Shown piece after piece: positions 44,101-55,879 of a DNA stretch of 64,000 bases. The position numbers and the translations under genes were made by a program. The notes beneath the pieces are model-generated. The model was not told where the DNA came from. It worked only from the letters and a program-made list of their open reading frames with translations, and ran no database searches. The stretch is from NCBI RefSeq assembly GCF_963676685.1, contig NC_092354.1, forward strand, positions 73,173,335-73,237,334. The letters run 5' to 3'. Each line of letters starts with the position of its first letter. The first letter of the stretch is position 1. The stretch comes from Mytilus edulis. Taxonomy: Eukaryota > Mollusca > Bivalvia > Mytilida > Mytilidae.

Positions 44101-47100
44101 GATAAACCTAGTGCAACATCCGTACTAAAGTCTGCATCTGGTAAACTACTGCCAGCTATAATAACGAATATTCTTTGGAACATAAGAATATGGCATAATT
44201 GCCCGCTTGTTAGTAAATGTACACTTTCCTTCAGTATACACAATAAAATTGAGAATGGAAATGGGGAATATGTCAAAGAGACAACAACCCGACCAAATAA
44301 AAAACAACAGCAGAGGGTCACCAACAGGTCTTCAATTCAGCGAGAAATTCGCGCACCCGGAGGCGTCCCTCAGCTGGCCCCTAAACAAATATATACTAGT
44401 CCAGTGATAATGAACGCCATACTAATTTCCAAATTGTACACAAGAAACTAAAATTAAAATAATACAAGACTAACAAAGGCCAGAGGCTCCTGACTTGGGA
44501 CAGGCGCAAAAATGCGGCGGGGTTAAACATGATTGTGAGATCTCAACCCTCCCCCTATACCTCTAACCAATGTAGAAAAGTAAACGCATAACAATACGCA
44601 CATTAAAATTCAGTTCAAGAGAAGTCCGAGTCTGATGTCAGAAGATGTAACCAAAGAAAATAAACAAAATGACAATAATACATAAATAACAACAGACTAC
44701 TAGCAGTTAACTGACATGCCAGCTCCAGACTTCAATTAAACTGACTGAAAGATTATGATTTCATCATATGAACATCAGGCACAATCCTTCCCGTTAGGGG
44801 TTTAGTATCATACCATCATAACATATATGAGAAGAACATACACGCCTACATATTACACAGTTTTGCATCAGAGGTTTTCTTTTTATTATCGAAGTTATAT
44901 TTCGTTAAAACCTGTAAATTTCTCATTTTTTAAAACTTCCATCCTAAAGATGCTACTTTCATGATCTTTCGTACTTTCAATTAATGTAGTAAAAGTTCAT
45001 CATTACAAATTGAACACTGAACAGACAATCTTTAGATATCGTCTTATCAAAATTTAACAATTGTGAATGATAATTTAACATATGATGAGATTCCGTACTA
45101 ACATTACAATCTAGTATATTTCTATCATTGATAAAACAAATATTTATTTTTGAATAAAAAGATGTTCACTGAATGTTCGTAAATGTACAGTTCTACAACA
45201 TAAAATACAAAATGTTTCATAATTTTGCTGCTGTATTTTTGTTTCCCATCAAATAGCATTAAATACTTAATTTTTAAACATGTACAATTTGCAAAAAAGA
45301 CCATTATCCAAAAATGCCTTTTCCATTATCATGAATAGGTTCCACTGAATATTTATTTGAAACCCAGCATGATTAAACAAAGACAGCATCAGAACTCATT
45401 GGGAATCGCTTGACAAACGTTCATAAATAAATGGATAAATACACATACCATGCGTACTATGAAGTGCCGTACTAGGTTCATCAACTGGTGTAGTGCTGTC
45501 ATCTGTAATTATGAATACTATTTAATACATAAAATAATCATATTGTTTACGACATGCTTGTTAAAGTACACTCCTCTAGTACATAAACTGTTCTCATTTG
45601 TAGTTATAAATAATATTTCAAACATCATTCCAGTATTGTTTACAGCATGCTTTTTAATGTACACAGTATTGATGCATACAGTCTTGATATATCTTTTATT
45701 ATATATTATAACAGTATCAAAACAAAATTAACACAACGGATCTAATCTGATAAACCTCTGTTGTAATGTTATAATTTTATTATTTTGTAAGCAACAAACA
45801 GAAAACTCATGCTCATAAAATTAAGGTAACCTACTACGTTATGATATACACAAAAATACCACTACTATATCTTAACTTACATCTAGAAATTGACCATGAG
45901 GGTCGGTTTAAAACAAAACTTTACGACCAAAGGGATGATTTCAGCTTTCCAATTATGAACTTCCCAACAGCACCTGTATATGGGGTATATATTTCCCAAT
46001 TGATGCGATATTCGCGTGTCTGCATTTCCTATCATGATTTTCCTGATAGAGGGTTGCTGCTCACAAGGAAGCTATAAAACCAAGAGTTCCAATAGTTGAA
46101 GTTGAAATCATCCCTTCGTAAATGTTACGGACGCCATCACGAGTTGGTTGACCGTAATGGAATAACCATTTCACAAATGATATCGGATATGTTCCTTACG
46201 TCGTAACTACAATCCCCTTCCCTTTCATGAAGTGACCTACCAAATGAGACTATTTACCGGATTTGTTATAACATAAGCAACACTACAGGCGCCATATGTG
46301 GCGTAGAATCTGCTTACCCTTCAAGAGCACCTGAGATCACCCCTAGTTTTAAAATAGTGTTCGTGTTGCTTATCTTTTAGTTTTCTATGTTGTGTGTACT
46401 ATTGAGTGTCTGTTTGTCTTTTTTTCATTTTGAGCCTTGGAGTTGTGGGTTTATTTTCGATTGATGAGTTTGACTGTCCCTTTGGTATCTTTCGTCCCTC
46501 TTCAAAATCATTAAAAAATCAGTTTAAAGATTTCCAGAATTTATAGAAAAGGAATTATTAGTACATAATTTGTAGCACTAAAGTCTATTAATTGTTAGTC
46601 TGGTCTTCTACAGAGAGTCCGTTATGCCAAATAGGGACAGCATAAACTCATAAAGACATTGTCTGACAAACATATAGTTACTAGATTAACCTACCTTGAA
46701 CATCCGTACCAAATTCGTTACCTGGTAAACTTCTGCCACCTACTATGATAAACATTTTGGAGACATAAGAATATAGTAAAATTGACTGATTGTTCGTAAA
46801 TGTACATTGTACACTTTCTTGTTGAATACCAACCAGCATATTCATAATTTTGCATTAGTTATTCTTTTCATCATGAAGTTAATTAAAAAAAAAAACTATT
46901 GTAGGCAAATCTCAAAAATTTTCAAAAACTAACAAAGACAAACATACGATTAGTTACTTTCATGGTATTCGGTATTATCATGTACTGAAAGTTCAGAACG
47001 ACAAACTAAATACTACAATGACAACATATAACAAGTGCAACTATTAACCTTTCTAGAATAGATTCCGTACTGATATATATCCCACATGGCATATAACTTT

Positions 47101-50093
47101 CAAACAAATTATAAATATGTTTGTTTTTAAATTATTATCTCTTCTATTCTTGTTTTCTTCCATGATTGCATTTCAAAATAACTTTTTAAACATGTAAAAT
47201 GTAAATCTGTATTTTTTTTCAAAATTTATTTATAAAAAAAAAAATTATTCCATTGTTTTGTGTATGTTCCATTATATATTTACCGAAATTCCAGCGTAAC
47301 AAAACAGAGACAGCTAAATAGCACTTTGGGGGTCACTTGACAAACGTTTATTTTATAAAAAATACTTACCATGAGATTCCGTACTAGGTTCACCACCTAA
47401 TGTAGTGCTGTCATCTGTAATTATGAATACTATTTAAAACATAAAATAATCATATTGTTTACGGCATGCTTGTTAATGTACACTCTATAGTACTAAACAT
47501 TTAATCTACAAACAGTATCAACATACAATAAAGTAACCGGATCAAATCTGTTATTAGGTCTTTCCACTTTTCGGTGGAAAGACCTATTGTATTTGTTCTG
47601 ATTATTATGTTTTTTGTATCTTCTTCCGCCACTTTTATTTCTTGCCGCGTATCAGTTTTGTTTCGCAAAGTGTCGCTTAGATGTTTGGTATATGATATCG
47701 AACAGTTTATGCACCTTTGAAATTCACCCTACGTAAACGAATACTTTTCTTTGTAGGAGTTATCTCCCTGAACACTGCTTTCCTTGTGGCTACATCTCCG
47801 CCGTACGTAATCGTAAAAGAAAGCGACAAATTTTTTTATAAAATTGCTCGTTATATCCTTAGAATGATTTTTTTTGACTGAAGCGATACGGACACTCCAT
47901 ATGAGAGTTATTTCCCCTTATGCATTTGGTATAAGTGATAAGCATTTCTATCTTGTAAACCATAAGTGATAGAGACCTAGTAACTTTTGAGGTCCTGGTG
48001 CAAAAAAAGATATGAAAATTAGGTAAAGGTCAAAGGCCAAGGTCGAATTCAAAATTTTGATTTTGGCTTATTTTCACTTATTTCCAGAAACAATAGAAGA
48101 TATCGACAAGTTATTTTTACTAAATTTTTAGTTGCAACATGTCGTTACATGTAATTCTTGATTGCAATGGTACGTTGAACGTAGCGTGCAGTTTTCTCCC
48201 CTCTTAAATGTAAAAATACGTGTATGGGGATATAACTCATTAACAAAATATAATTCAGATTTTGATTTGAGGTCCTTAGTTTATGACCTTGGAAATAGTC
48301 TGAAGTTCATAGCTTAATTTGACATTCTAAATTTTGACCTTTGCTTTTACCTCATATGTATACATGATAAAGCCATGAGACTTTTGGCAATAGGTTTCAA
48401 ATCATTTAATCCTTGAAAAAAAACCCGGAAGTAACCTTGTTTTAACCGGAAGTGGCTATTTTTGGTACTTTTTAATATAAAAGTTTATGAAACCAGAACC
48501 ATTGGATGATTTTGCCGAAAACACATAACAGCGATACTTAACTTTTCAACCAGTATAAACGTGTAACGTGACAGTCATTATAACAAACAAGAAACATTAT
48601 TCAGAGGTACAAATAATCCTACTTCAATGATTGAAATAATTGGATACACTAACTAAGAGGAGCATACATCTTCAGTTATTCATCTTACACAAAAAGCGTA
48701 AATGTAAAGTGTCTTGACTATGTAACTTTATTCTGAGTCATTTGTTCACTACTGGAGAGTTGTGTTCATACCACTTCTTCTTATTTTTATATCATATACA
48801 AGTTTTTGATTTAAAGGATCGACAATTCCCATTGTTTGACCACTTTAAATCTGTATGAGAAGGACAACACAAGGATATAGGCAAATCTTTCACTTGTAAT
48901 CAATTTATAAATCATTGCTGTAATAATTCAATACACATGGAGATTTCATAGATTCATAATAGGTATTACATCTATACTACAAGTTGCCCTCTGAATGTAC
49001 TTTGATTATTTGAATCTCTTCATGATCCAATGGTGTGAATGCATGTTTAATATAATTCATAAACTCTAACTTAAAATGTAATAATCCTACCAACAATGGA
49101 CAAGGACACAGAGAGCTTTCTTAAACTACAAAGAAAATGTTGAAAGGAAATATATCTTACATTTACACTCATACCGTATCTGCAATGTTTTATATAGCTC
49201 ATCTCCGGGACGTCGTTGATATGTCACGTAGCACAGATACGTGTACGGACATTTTTTATCAAACAGTCCTTTCAAAGTAAGACTGGATGGAGATTTATTA
49301 AATTTACAATTTTTGTTGTTGTCTAGCCACATTTTATCAATATTCACAGTTTCCCGCTTATTACATCTTAGTACACCGTGTTGTCCTACTGAACTACATT
49401 GCATGCCTGTTATAAAAAAAAGTTGTGCATTTGATAATTTTATCTCTGGATGTAGTTGAATTAAATGCAACATATTATATAAAAACAAAATATTTTAACG
49501 ATTGTTAAATCAAAATTTTGAGATACATACATATATATAATTCTTTTTAAAAATCTGAACACATTTCTAAATCAAGAAAGTTTTACATGTGCATCGGAAA
49601 ATTTTCTATACATCATCACTAGCAGTGATTGTCAAGAAAATTGAATTGGAAAAAATGTCAACATTATTAGAAAACGAATGGCAGTGCATAGACAGCAAGT
49701 TAGAGTCCAGAGAACATAAAAATCCCATTTAGCGAACATTTTGATAGAAACGCTTGATCAAATAATCAAAGTTTATTAAATTTTTTCCAGTATTCAAAGA
49801 ATATTCAGAGAATACAACAGAACCAATGAAAGAACATTATGTTGTTAAGAAATAACGTAAAAAGATGCAGTGAGTAGGTATTTCTATAGAATTATATACT
49901 TTCACTTTTGTTTGTAGTAACTGCTTTGTGCTATAGTATGACATCCAGGACTATATAAGGATTTCGCTAATAGACGTTATAATAGACGTTAAAAATTGCA
50001 CAAGACAAAACAAATATACAGACCTCTTTTTGAATGATCGTCATAAGCAATAATCCTTACAAATGACAGACATATAATAATTATTGTATACAT
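37781..50093 (-). CDS. Receptor gene 3: lectin-like type I membrane protein with two alternative tail exons
   Basis: Minus-strand exons are signal peptide 50024-50093, lectin-like 49161-49406, stalks 47370-47414, 46695-46742, 45449-45502 and 44108-44155, transmembrane 42421-42505, then two candidate terminal exons, 40650-41034 (stop codon early) and 37781-38165 (intact). With the distal tail the coding length is 981 nt, or 326 residues. With the proximal tail the protein ends 29 residues after the membrane and lacks every tyrosine motif. Proximal splicing would be the default by distance. A fifth stalk-like exon at 43556-43600 has lost its acceptor. Confidence 0.72.
39738..40045. repeat. 14-bp minisatellite in duplication copy 2
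   Basis: The same TTATTTGTAATGTA array as at 36858-37177 but a little shorter. The difference lies in the last variant block. Confidence 0.92.
40650..41034 (-). pseudogene. Gene 3 proximal tail exon with premature stop
   Basis: Nearly identical to 37781-38165. TCA has become TGA (minus strand, 40947-40949), ending the tail after ...TQEQTG. Splice acceptor and downstream codons are intact, so the exon may still be used as a truncating terminal exon. Confidence 0.8.
41770..41960 (-). repeat. Dispersed repeat, minus orientation
   Basis: The reverse complement of the family at 50880-51150 and 63420-63665: ATTGCCAATGAGACCACTCT, GCAAAGCCAATATCGCATAG and TCAGCTATAAAAG parallel their AGTTGTCTCATTGGCAAT, CTATGCGGTATGGGCTTTGC and TTATAGCTGAC. 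It lies between the duplication and gene 3's transmembrane exon. Confidence 0.7.
42421..42505 (-). CDS. Gene 3 transmembrane exon
   Basis: 85 nt, phase 1 to 2. It reads VQIYAPIAVGIAGVVIITC then IIVGVFRLR. The GPDY motif of the other genes is replaced by VQIY. Donor GTACGA. Confidence 0.82.
43060..43250 (+). repeat. Dispersed repeat (also 56395-56585)
   Basis: GTGGGGCCTTTTATAGCTTG, GGTGAGCCAAAGCTCCGT, TTGTTATTTGGATGGA and CACTCATACCACATCTTCCT recur at 56395-56585 in the same orientation. It is a dispersed repeat of mussel style. Confidence 0.8.
44108..47414 (-). CDS. Gene 3 stalk exon array (four intact)
   Basis: Phase 1-1 exons: 47370-47414 (DSTTLGGEPSTESH), 46695-46742 (GGRSLPGNEFGTDVQ), 45449-45502 (DSTTPVDEPSTALHSTH) and 44108-44155 (GSSLPDADFSTDVAL). 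They form two alternating sequence types with similar intronic flanks, implying duplication of a two-exon unit. Confidence 0.7.
44244..44840. repeat. Dispersed element, 0.6 kb, near-identical to 53892-54487
   Basis: It runs from TAAAATTGAGAATGGAAATG to ATATGAGAAGAACATA, with about 1-2% differences between the two copies, so both moved recently or one derives from the other. It has no credible protein. Confidence 0.88.
45841..46510 (+). mobile_element. Retroelement C-terminal fragment and 3' tail
   Basis: ORF 45841-46077 contains GRFKTKLYDQRDDFSFPI, YGVYISQLMRYSRVC and DRGLLLTRKL. I associate this block with the C-terminal part of a retroelement ORF common in bivalves, but I cannot name the clade. 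The following tail (TCGGATATGTTCCTTACGTC, GGATTTGTTATAACATAAGC, ATCTGCTTACCCTTC, TTAGTTTTCTATGTTG) recurs at 59195-59525. A short piece of its end also lies at 35765-35910 and 38645-38790. Confidence 0.5.
47551..47580. repeat. Short perfect hairpin
   Basis: AGGTCTTTCCAC-TTTTCG-GTGGAAAGACCT, a 12-bp stem. It begins a dispersed block (about 47551-48480) without genes. Confidence 0.85.
47581..49100. other. Intron of gene 3 without coding content
   Basis: AT-rich repeat-like sequence (for example the imperfect recurrence of CTTTTGAGGTCCTGGTGC- and GAGGTCCTTAG-type phrases). No exon of the receptor family could be found between the lectin exon and the first stalk exon. Confidence 0.4.
49161..49406 (-). 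CDS. Gene 3 lectin-like exon
   Basis: 246 nt, phase 1-1. It reads MQCSSVGQHGVLRCNKRETV, NIDKMWLDNNKNC, CPYTYLCYVTY and LQIRYEC. The same cysteine order as in the other lectin-like exons is kept, with low sequence identity. The basic loop QRRPGDE precedes the last strand. Confidence 0.7.
50024..50093 (-). CDS. Gene 3 signal-peptide exon
   Basis: MYTIIIICLSFVRIIA followed by YDDHSKR, with donor G|GTCTGT in phase 1 and in frame with exon 49161-49406. It has a strong hydrophobic core and likely cleavage after IIA. Confidence 0.65.
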
Positions 50094-52290
50094 TTCGAAT
50101 AAAAGAGGAAAACAATTAACTCTGACATAAACTAATTCAATTGTTTTATTTAAAATAGTAAAGTACACAATGTGCGACCGAAAAATAAACAATGAAATGA
50201 AATAATTGTAAGCTTCGGGAAGTATTTATAACTATCAAATTGTATGTCACACAAATTTGAATTTTTCACATCGTTCTTATGAAATGTTATGTTACTTACT
50301 GCCTATAAACTTGCATACTGAAAAGTCAGCTATAAAAGAAAAATACATTTTCGGAAAAAAATTATGAAAAAAAACCACATGTGATATACAGCTACAAACT
50401 ACAATCACTACAACCACTGAATTATTAGGCATCTTGGGACAGGCACATATAAACATTATGCAGGGTAAAACTAGTTTTAGAGACGCTCAAACCAATCCGG
50501 GACAATGTTGTGCCAGTGTAGCATAAGAACAAAATATAAAGATCAGTTCAAAATTATTAATTAAATCAGATCGATGCAAAGCACAAATACAATTAACAGA
50601 AACCCATATCGGACATGCCAGAGTACGTTTACAGTATAAAAAGACCCTAAGCACAGATATGAAAAACCTCGCAGTTAAAATCAAATAGTTTAATGACAAT
50701 AACAACAAATCAAAACTCTCATTTATTTAAAACTTAAAAAGCAATCAGTAAACAAGTCTATATTTACCAGGTTAGGGGGTAGGGTGGATGGGGAAGGGGA
50801 GGGGTCCCGCTAACATGTTTATCCCCGCCACAGTATGTATGTATGTATGTATGTATGTATGTGCCTGTCGCAAGTCAAGAGCCTGTAATTTAGTGGTTGT
50901 CGTTTGGTTGTGTGTTACATATTTGTTAGACGTTCATTTTTGAAATAAAATTAGACGGTTAGTTTTCTCGTTTGAATTGTTTCACATGGTCATTTCTGAG
51001 CATTTTATAGCTGACGATGCGATATGGGCTTTGCTCATTGTTGAAGGCCGTGCGGTGACCTATAACTGTTAATTTCTGTGCCATGTTGGGTTTTTTTGTG
51101 TTGAGTTTCATTGGCAATTTTAAAACGTCTTCTTTTTTATAAGTAATTGTAATGTCTGTTTGTCACCTTGATTTGTCAATATCCTCGTTGAGTTACGAGA
51201 TTTTAACAGAGACAACGTTTTGATTTTTGTATTTTTTGTTGTTGTTTCACTAACGTTTAGACGTTATGTTGTTTCATTTATGAAAGAAACACTTATGGCA
51301 ATTAAAACAATCTAAGGTACACGATCCGTATTGCATTTTCTAATGTTTTGTGGTTTAAATTATCAAAAACTAACAATTATTAAATTACAGCCTCTTTTAT
51401 ACTTAAAGTTAAATCCAACATGGTCAGATATTTGCGACTCAAATGAAACAGCTCTTTCAATTTAATAAAAGAGAAAGTTTAATGTTGTTTAGCGACGCAT
51501 ATTTATTAATCATAATGATGTAATAGAGTCAAGTCGACTGTCATAAAGAGAGACCCAGAGCAAGCGCACTGTGTTGCACATCTGTTTGTGTAAATTGTAT
51601 ATCTTCGGCATTAAAATTACACTGTATATAGTTGACTTATTGGGTAAACTATTTGATATAAAGCATAAACTTGCAAAACCAACATTGGCATATGAACTAT
51701 GAAAATAATATCATTTGGTAAAGCACCCTGCTAGACAGACATATACAATACATATTAATCTGATTTTTAAAGAACAATAAAAACTAAAATGTTCCAAGAA
51801 CCATACAAATAAGGCAATATGAATTCTGCAACACAGACATCAGACAGAAAATTAGGTTATATTATTGCTTATTGTTCCTGAGATAAAGACACATAACGCT
51901 GGGTTTTTTCTGTACGATGAAACATTTTGATCATAAAAGATCTCTCACAGTTACTGAAACTTAGCTAAAGATCCCAATCAAACTTGTGATAAACCATCCT
52001 CTACATGCCTTCAATATCAATCAGTCTACCACTGACTGGCCCAATGACAAGACAATGAGAGAAAAAATACAGGCTCAAATAAGAAATGTTTATAACTTTT
52101 CTAATTCTCGAAGGAGTTATCACAAATTCAGCATTGAGTACACAATTGATAGGAAACAAAACGAAACAAAACATTGACAAGTTTGCAAAAAACAAAAATT
52201 ACCTGCTCAATATCGTCAAAGACCTGACTGATGCAAACTTCTTATTTCTTAGTTATTTTCTTTCTTATTTTTTTCAATTATTGAAATGCT
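50094..52290. other. Intergenic region upstream of gene 3
   Basis: No gene found. It includes a (GTAT)n microsatellite at about 50833-50860 and a dispersed repeat at 50790-51150. The rest is AT-rich with only chance ORFs. Confidence 0.45.
50790..51150 (+). repeat. Dispersed repeat (also 63345-63670)
   Basis: CCCGCTAACATGTTTA-CCCCGCCAC, TGTGCCTGTC, AGTGGTTGTCGTTTG, TTAGTTTTCTCGTTTGAATT, GGGCTTTGCTCATTGTTGAAG and CATTGGCAAT are shared in order with 63345-63670. It contains the tetranucleotide run (GTAT)n. Confidence 0.82.
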
Positions 52291-52620
52291 TAGATATTAC
52301 TTAAGAAATAGGGAAACATATATGTTCTGGGGTAAACTATTTACCTGTCCAGCGTTGACTGTGTCCTGACCGTTATTCGGACCAGTAAAAATGCCTAAAT
52401 ACCGATTTTAATGCATTAGGAATTGGTTCAATCTTGTTATCAAATAAACAAACACTAGACTTTTCCAAATGTTTAACTTATCCAGACTAGAAACATCAAT
52501 TCTGAAAAAGTGTTGTATTATCTAAATCATTGATGGTGAAAACTAAAAGGTCGTGTTAAAGACTCCATTGTTATCAACAAGATGTACTATATTTATATAA
52601 TGACTGATAACTAGACGAAC
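52291..52620. repeat. Segmental duplication block, right copy (matches 846-1166)
   Basis: Collinear with the left copy. It lacks the foldback insertion found at 1167-1600, and the match continues across that site into ACTGATAACTAGACGAA. Confidence 0.85.
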
Positions 52621-52625
52621 ACATG

Positions 52626-54789
52626 GTGTACATTTTATTATTTCGTACAGGTTATTACTTGTTCAAAAACTGTGTATGAGTAATTACTTGTATGATGCCA
52701 TCATACACGTTATAACATGTACAAATATAATTGAACCAGTAATTACTTGTACAATTTCTGATGAGAAAAAGATAATAACTTGTACACCACAATGTATTTG
52801 AGTTGTATGTTCTTCTACATTGATCTATTAGGTTTAACCTTTAATTCCAATATGATATATCACATTTTTAACTTTTTATCATGATTTATTTTTGAAAATA
52901 AATTGAAGAAGGGCTTATTTTATTTTTGCTTTTAGCGTCTTTGTCACTTTGCACCAGTAGTCAGTATGTAAGCGGCAACCAGCTGTTAAGCTTTATAATT
53001 TTCTCAATTTGTATGTAGATGAGCAAAGCCCATACCGCATAGCCTGTTTTAAAAGCCCCAAAATTGTACATGTTGCAAGAAGCTACAATCAAAGTTTAGT
53101 AAAAATCCAGGATAGTTTAAGAAAATTATGAGAATTTTAAAAAGTTTAACCACAGAGTGAATGTAATGTTTCCTGGCAAAAAGAAAAAAAAATAAGTTCA
53201 TTTATAAGTAAAAAACGGAAAAATGTTGTTTTTTTAACAAATTTACTTAAGAATACTATTTTATGATCGTTTAACAAGCTTCTGTCCAAGTTTAGTAGAA
53301 ATCCAGGATAGTTTAAGAAAGTAACTAAAATCTTTAAATATTTAACCACAGAGTAAATGTAATGTTTTCCCGGCAGAAAAACTAAGTCCATTTCCAAGTA
53401 AAATACGGAAAAAAACAGGATTTTTTAATTTTTACAAAATTTACTTTTGGATAATATCCTATGATCATCAACAAGTTTTTGTCCAAGTTTGGTAGAATTC
53501 AAGCAAAGTTTAAGAAAGTTATTAAAATTTAAAAAAAAAAAAAAAAATTTAAACTGAATATTTCTGGACGCCGCCGTCAACGATGACAACGACGCCGTTG
53601 TAATGTAGGATCGCTTTGTCTCGTTTTTTCGACTAAAAACGAAGGCTTGACAAAAAATAAACAAACAAAAAAAATAAATACGAGAAAACAGTTAAGGAAA
53701 AATAATACACGACAATTGAGATAACAATACCAGACTTTCTTACTCAAAGAAAGGTGTTTTTCAATCATTTTGGTAAAAGCAAAAGTAGAAGAACATACAA
53801 GTCAAAGATATTATGTTGTACAAGTTATTATCTTATTCTCAACAAAAATTGTACAAGTAATTACTGGTACAAAAATATTTGTACAGGTAATATAAAATTG
53901 AGAATGGAAATGGGGAATGTGTCAAAGAGACAACAACCCGCCCAAATAAAAAACAACAGCAGAGGGTCACCAACAGGTCTTCATTGAGCGAGAAATTCCC
54001 GCACCCGGAGGCGTCCTTCAGCTGGCCCCTAAACAAATATATACTAGTCCAGTGATAATGAACGCCATACTAATTTCCAAATTGTACACAAGAAACTAAA
54101 ATTAAAATAATACAAGACTAACAAAGGCCAGAAGCTCCTGACTTGGGACAGGCGCAAAAATGCGGCGGGGTTAAACATGTTTGTGAGATCTCAACCCTCC
54201 CCCTATACCTCTAACCAATGTAGTAAAGTAAACGCATAACAATACGCACATTAAAATTCAGTTCAAGAGAAATCCGAGTCTGATGTCAGAAGATGTAACC
54301 AAAGAAAATAAACAAAATGACAATAATACATAAATAACAACAGACTACTAGCAGTTAACTGACATGCCAGCTCCAGACTTCAACTAAACTGACTGAAAGA
54401 TTATGATTTCATCATATCAACATCAGGCACAATCATTCCCGTTAGGGGTTTAGTATCATCCATCATAACATATATGAGAAGAACATAACCCGTGTCATGC
54501 CAACAACTGTTTTTAGAATAAATGTGTTTAGTTCCGATGCAAAGACCTTATCAATGACTCAATATTAACGCCAAAACATGCAATCTTTAATGACTTGACA
54601 ACAGTATCGTAAATATACCCCTTCTTAATAAGTCTATTCAAAGGTTTTGTAAGTTTCTGAGGTGAATACTGACACCTTTGTGCTTTATAAAGAATATTAC
54701 CATAAAAAATTGGATGGCATCATACAAGTTATTACTCATACAAAGTTTTTGTACAAGTAATAACCTATACAAAAAAATAAAATGTACAC
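52626..54789. mobile_element. Nonautonomous inverted-repeat transposon with nested insertion
   Basis: The outer arms 52626-52702 and 54713-54789 are inverted copies of about 77 bp, starting GTGTACATTTTA and ending TAAAATGTACAC. A second inverted pair, 52714-52788 and 53816-53890, lies inside. Between the inner right arm and the outer right arm sits the 0.6-kb element 53892-54487. The whole is absent from the paralogous left copy (near 1635-1650). No transposase was seen, and the ORFs at 53146-53768 are AT-rich chance frames. Three AATTTAGT/GTTTAAGAAA repeats lie at 53090-53530. A terminal duplication could not be fixed. Confidence 0.72.
53892..54487. repeat. Dispersed element, second copy of 44244-44840
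   Basis: Nearly identical to 44244-44840 (a few substitutions and small indels), inserted between the inner and outer right arms of the inverted-repeat transposon. Confidence 0.88.
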
Positions 54790-54799
54790 GACATATACA

Positions 54800-55246
54800 T
54801 TATTCACACTAACTTTATAGTATACAACGAGACTTTTGTTCTATAAATCTAGATCAAATATCTCTTTATTTATTCTCTTGAAATGATTTTTTAAATATTA
54901 TTATTGAATATTTTTTACTCTTAAAAAGATATATTTGATTCCTATCAATTGCTAAAAATAGCAACATGTCCAATATCATTGCATACACTTGTTTATTTCT
55001 AATTACAATCAATACTCGCGTTGAGACGATTTAGGGATATTGGTATTGAGCTATCTAGTTAATTGAACTTAGTTTGGATGAATATATATGCGTGTTGACG
55101 AATGTATATCAAATTAAACAGATTCCCTGACACATGGAACACAATGTTTTGCCAGTATGTTTGATTGCTTGATGTAAACTTGGGATGCAAGGGCAGCTGC
55201 TGTACTACTTACAAAAACGATAACACAGATTTTCAAAACAATTGAT
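54800..55246. repeat. Segmental duplication block, right copy (matches 1600-2082)
   Basis: Collinear with the left copy up to the unoccupied LINE target site at 55247-55262. Confidence 0.85.
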
Positions 55247-55262
55247 AAGTAAAACAGGACAA
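55247..55262. other. Paralogous unoccupied LINE target site
   Basis: A single AAGTAAAACAGGACAA, followed by AAAATAATAACACC, the sequence that continues after the LINE at 12707 onward. It gives an internal control for the LINE boundaries. Confidence 0.9.
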
Positions 55263-55518
55263 AATAATAACACCTTTCGTATATACCTGATACGTTTTCC
55301 TCAAAACACAAAGCTTGTTCTTTTGTATAAACTTAAATAGTGTTAACAAAGAAACAATATACAGTCGGATTAATATGTCTCAAAATAAATCTCCTAAATT
55401 TTAAGAATTTGTCAGTCTTGCTTTTGTTTTCGTGTACGTTTAGGGCACTCACAAAATAAAAGTATTTAATAAAAAAAAATCGTATTGTCACAAAAATACT
55501 ACTTGAACGATTTCAAAT

Positions 55519-55879
55519 TTAGCTGTAAACAGGGTCTGTCTCTTTGCTGTGAGATGTGCGATCTTTCTCAGACAAATCGTAGTCATCCTCTGTAATTCTT
55601 CTGTGTGCAATGCCGTAATCAACATCGCAGGTGTTATGCACATTATGGCGGACAGTATGATCATACATAACGTCAGCGTCATTCACAGTGCTCCGAAGAT
55701 GTGAATACGTAATTGAATCTGTTGTATTGTAAACATTAACTGCATGAGATGCTGAAACTTGTACGACGTCAGCATGGTCAGGGGAATTCATCAATTGACC
55801 GTCTTGATTATTATCTGGTACTGACTGATCATGAGTAGAATCATTTGTTTCATTGTATTTTATCATACATTTTTGTCTC
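55519..55879 (-). CDS. Gene 4 cytoplasmic-tail exon
   Basis: Acceptor TTTTTGTAG, phase 2. It contains ITYSHL, which matches the ITIM pattern I-x-Y-x-x-L, and also DVMYDHTVRH, DYGIAH, EDDYDL and C-terminal DPVYS. The second tyrosine of the DYDVSGNY block is lost here (DYDLSEKD). Confidence 0.87.

Noticed and set aside
50299..50330. A 30-nt phase 1-1 candidate exon (DFSVCKFIG) with GTAAGT donor
   Set aside because: It lies upstream of gene 3's signal-peptide exon and has no stalk-type composition, so it does not fit the gene model.
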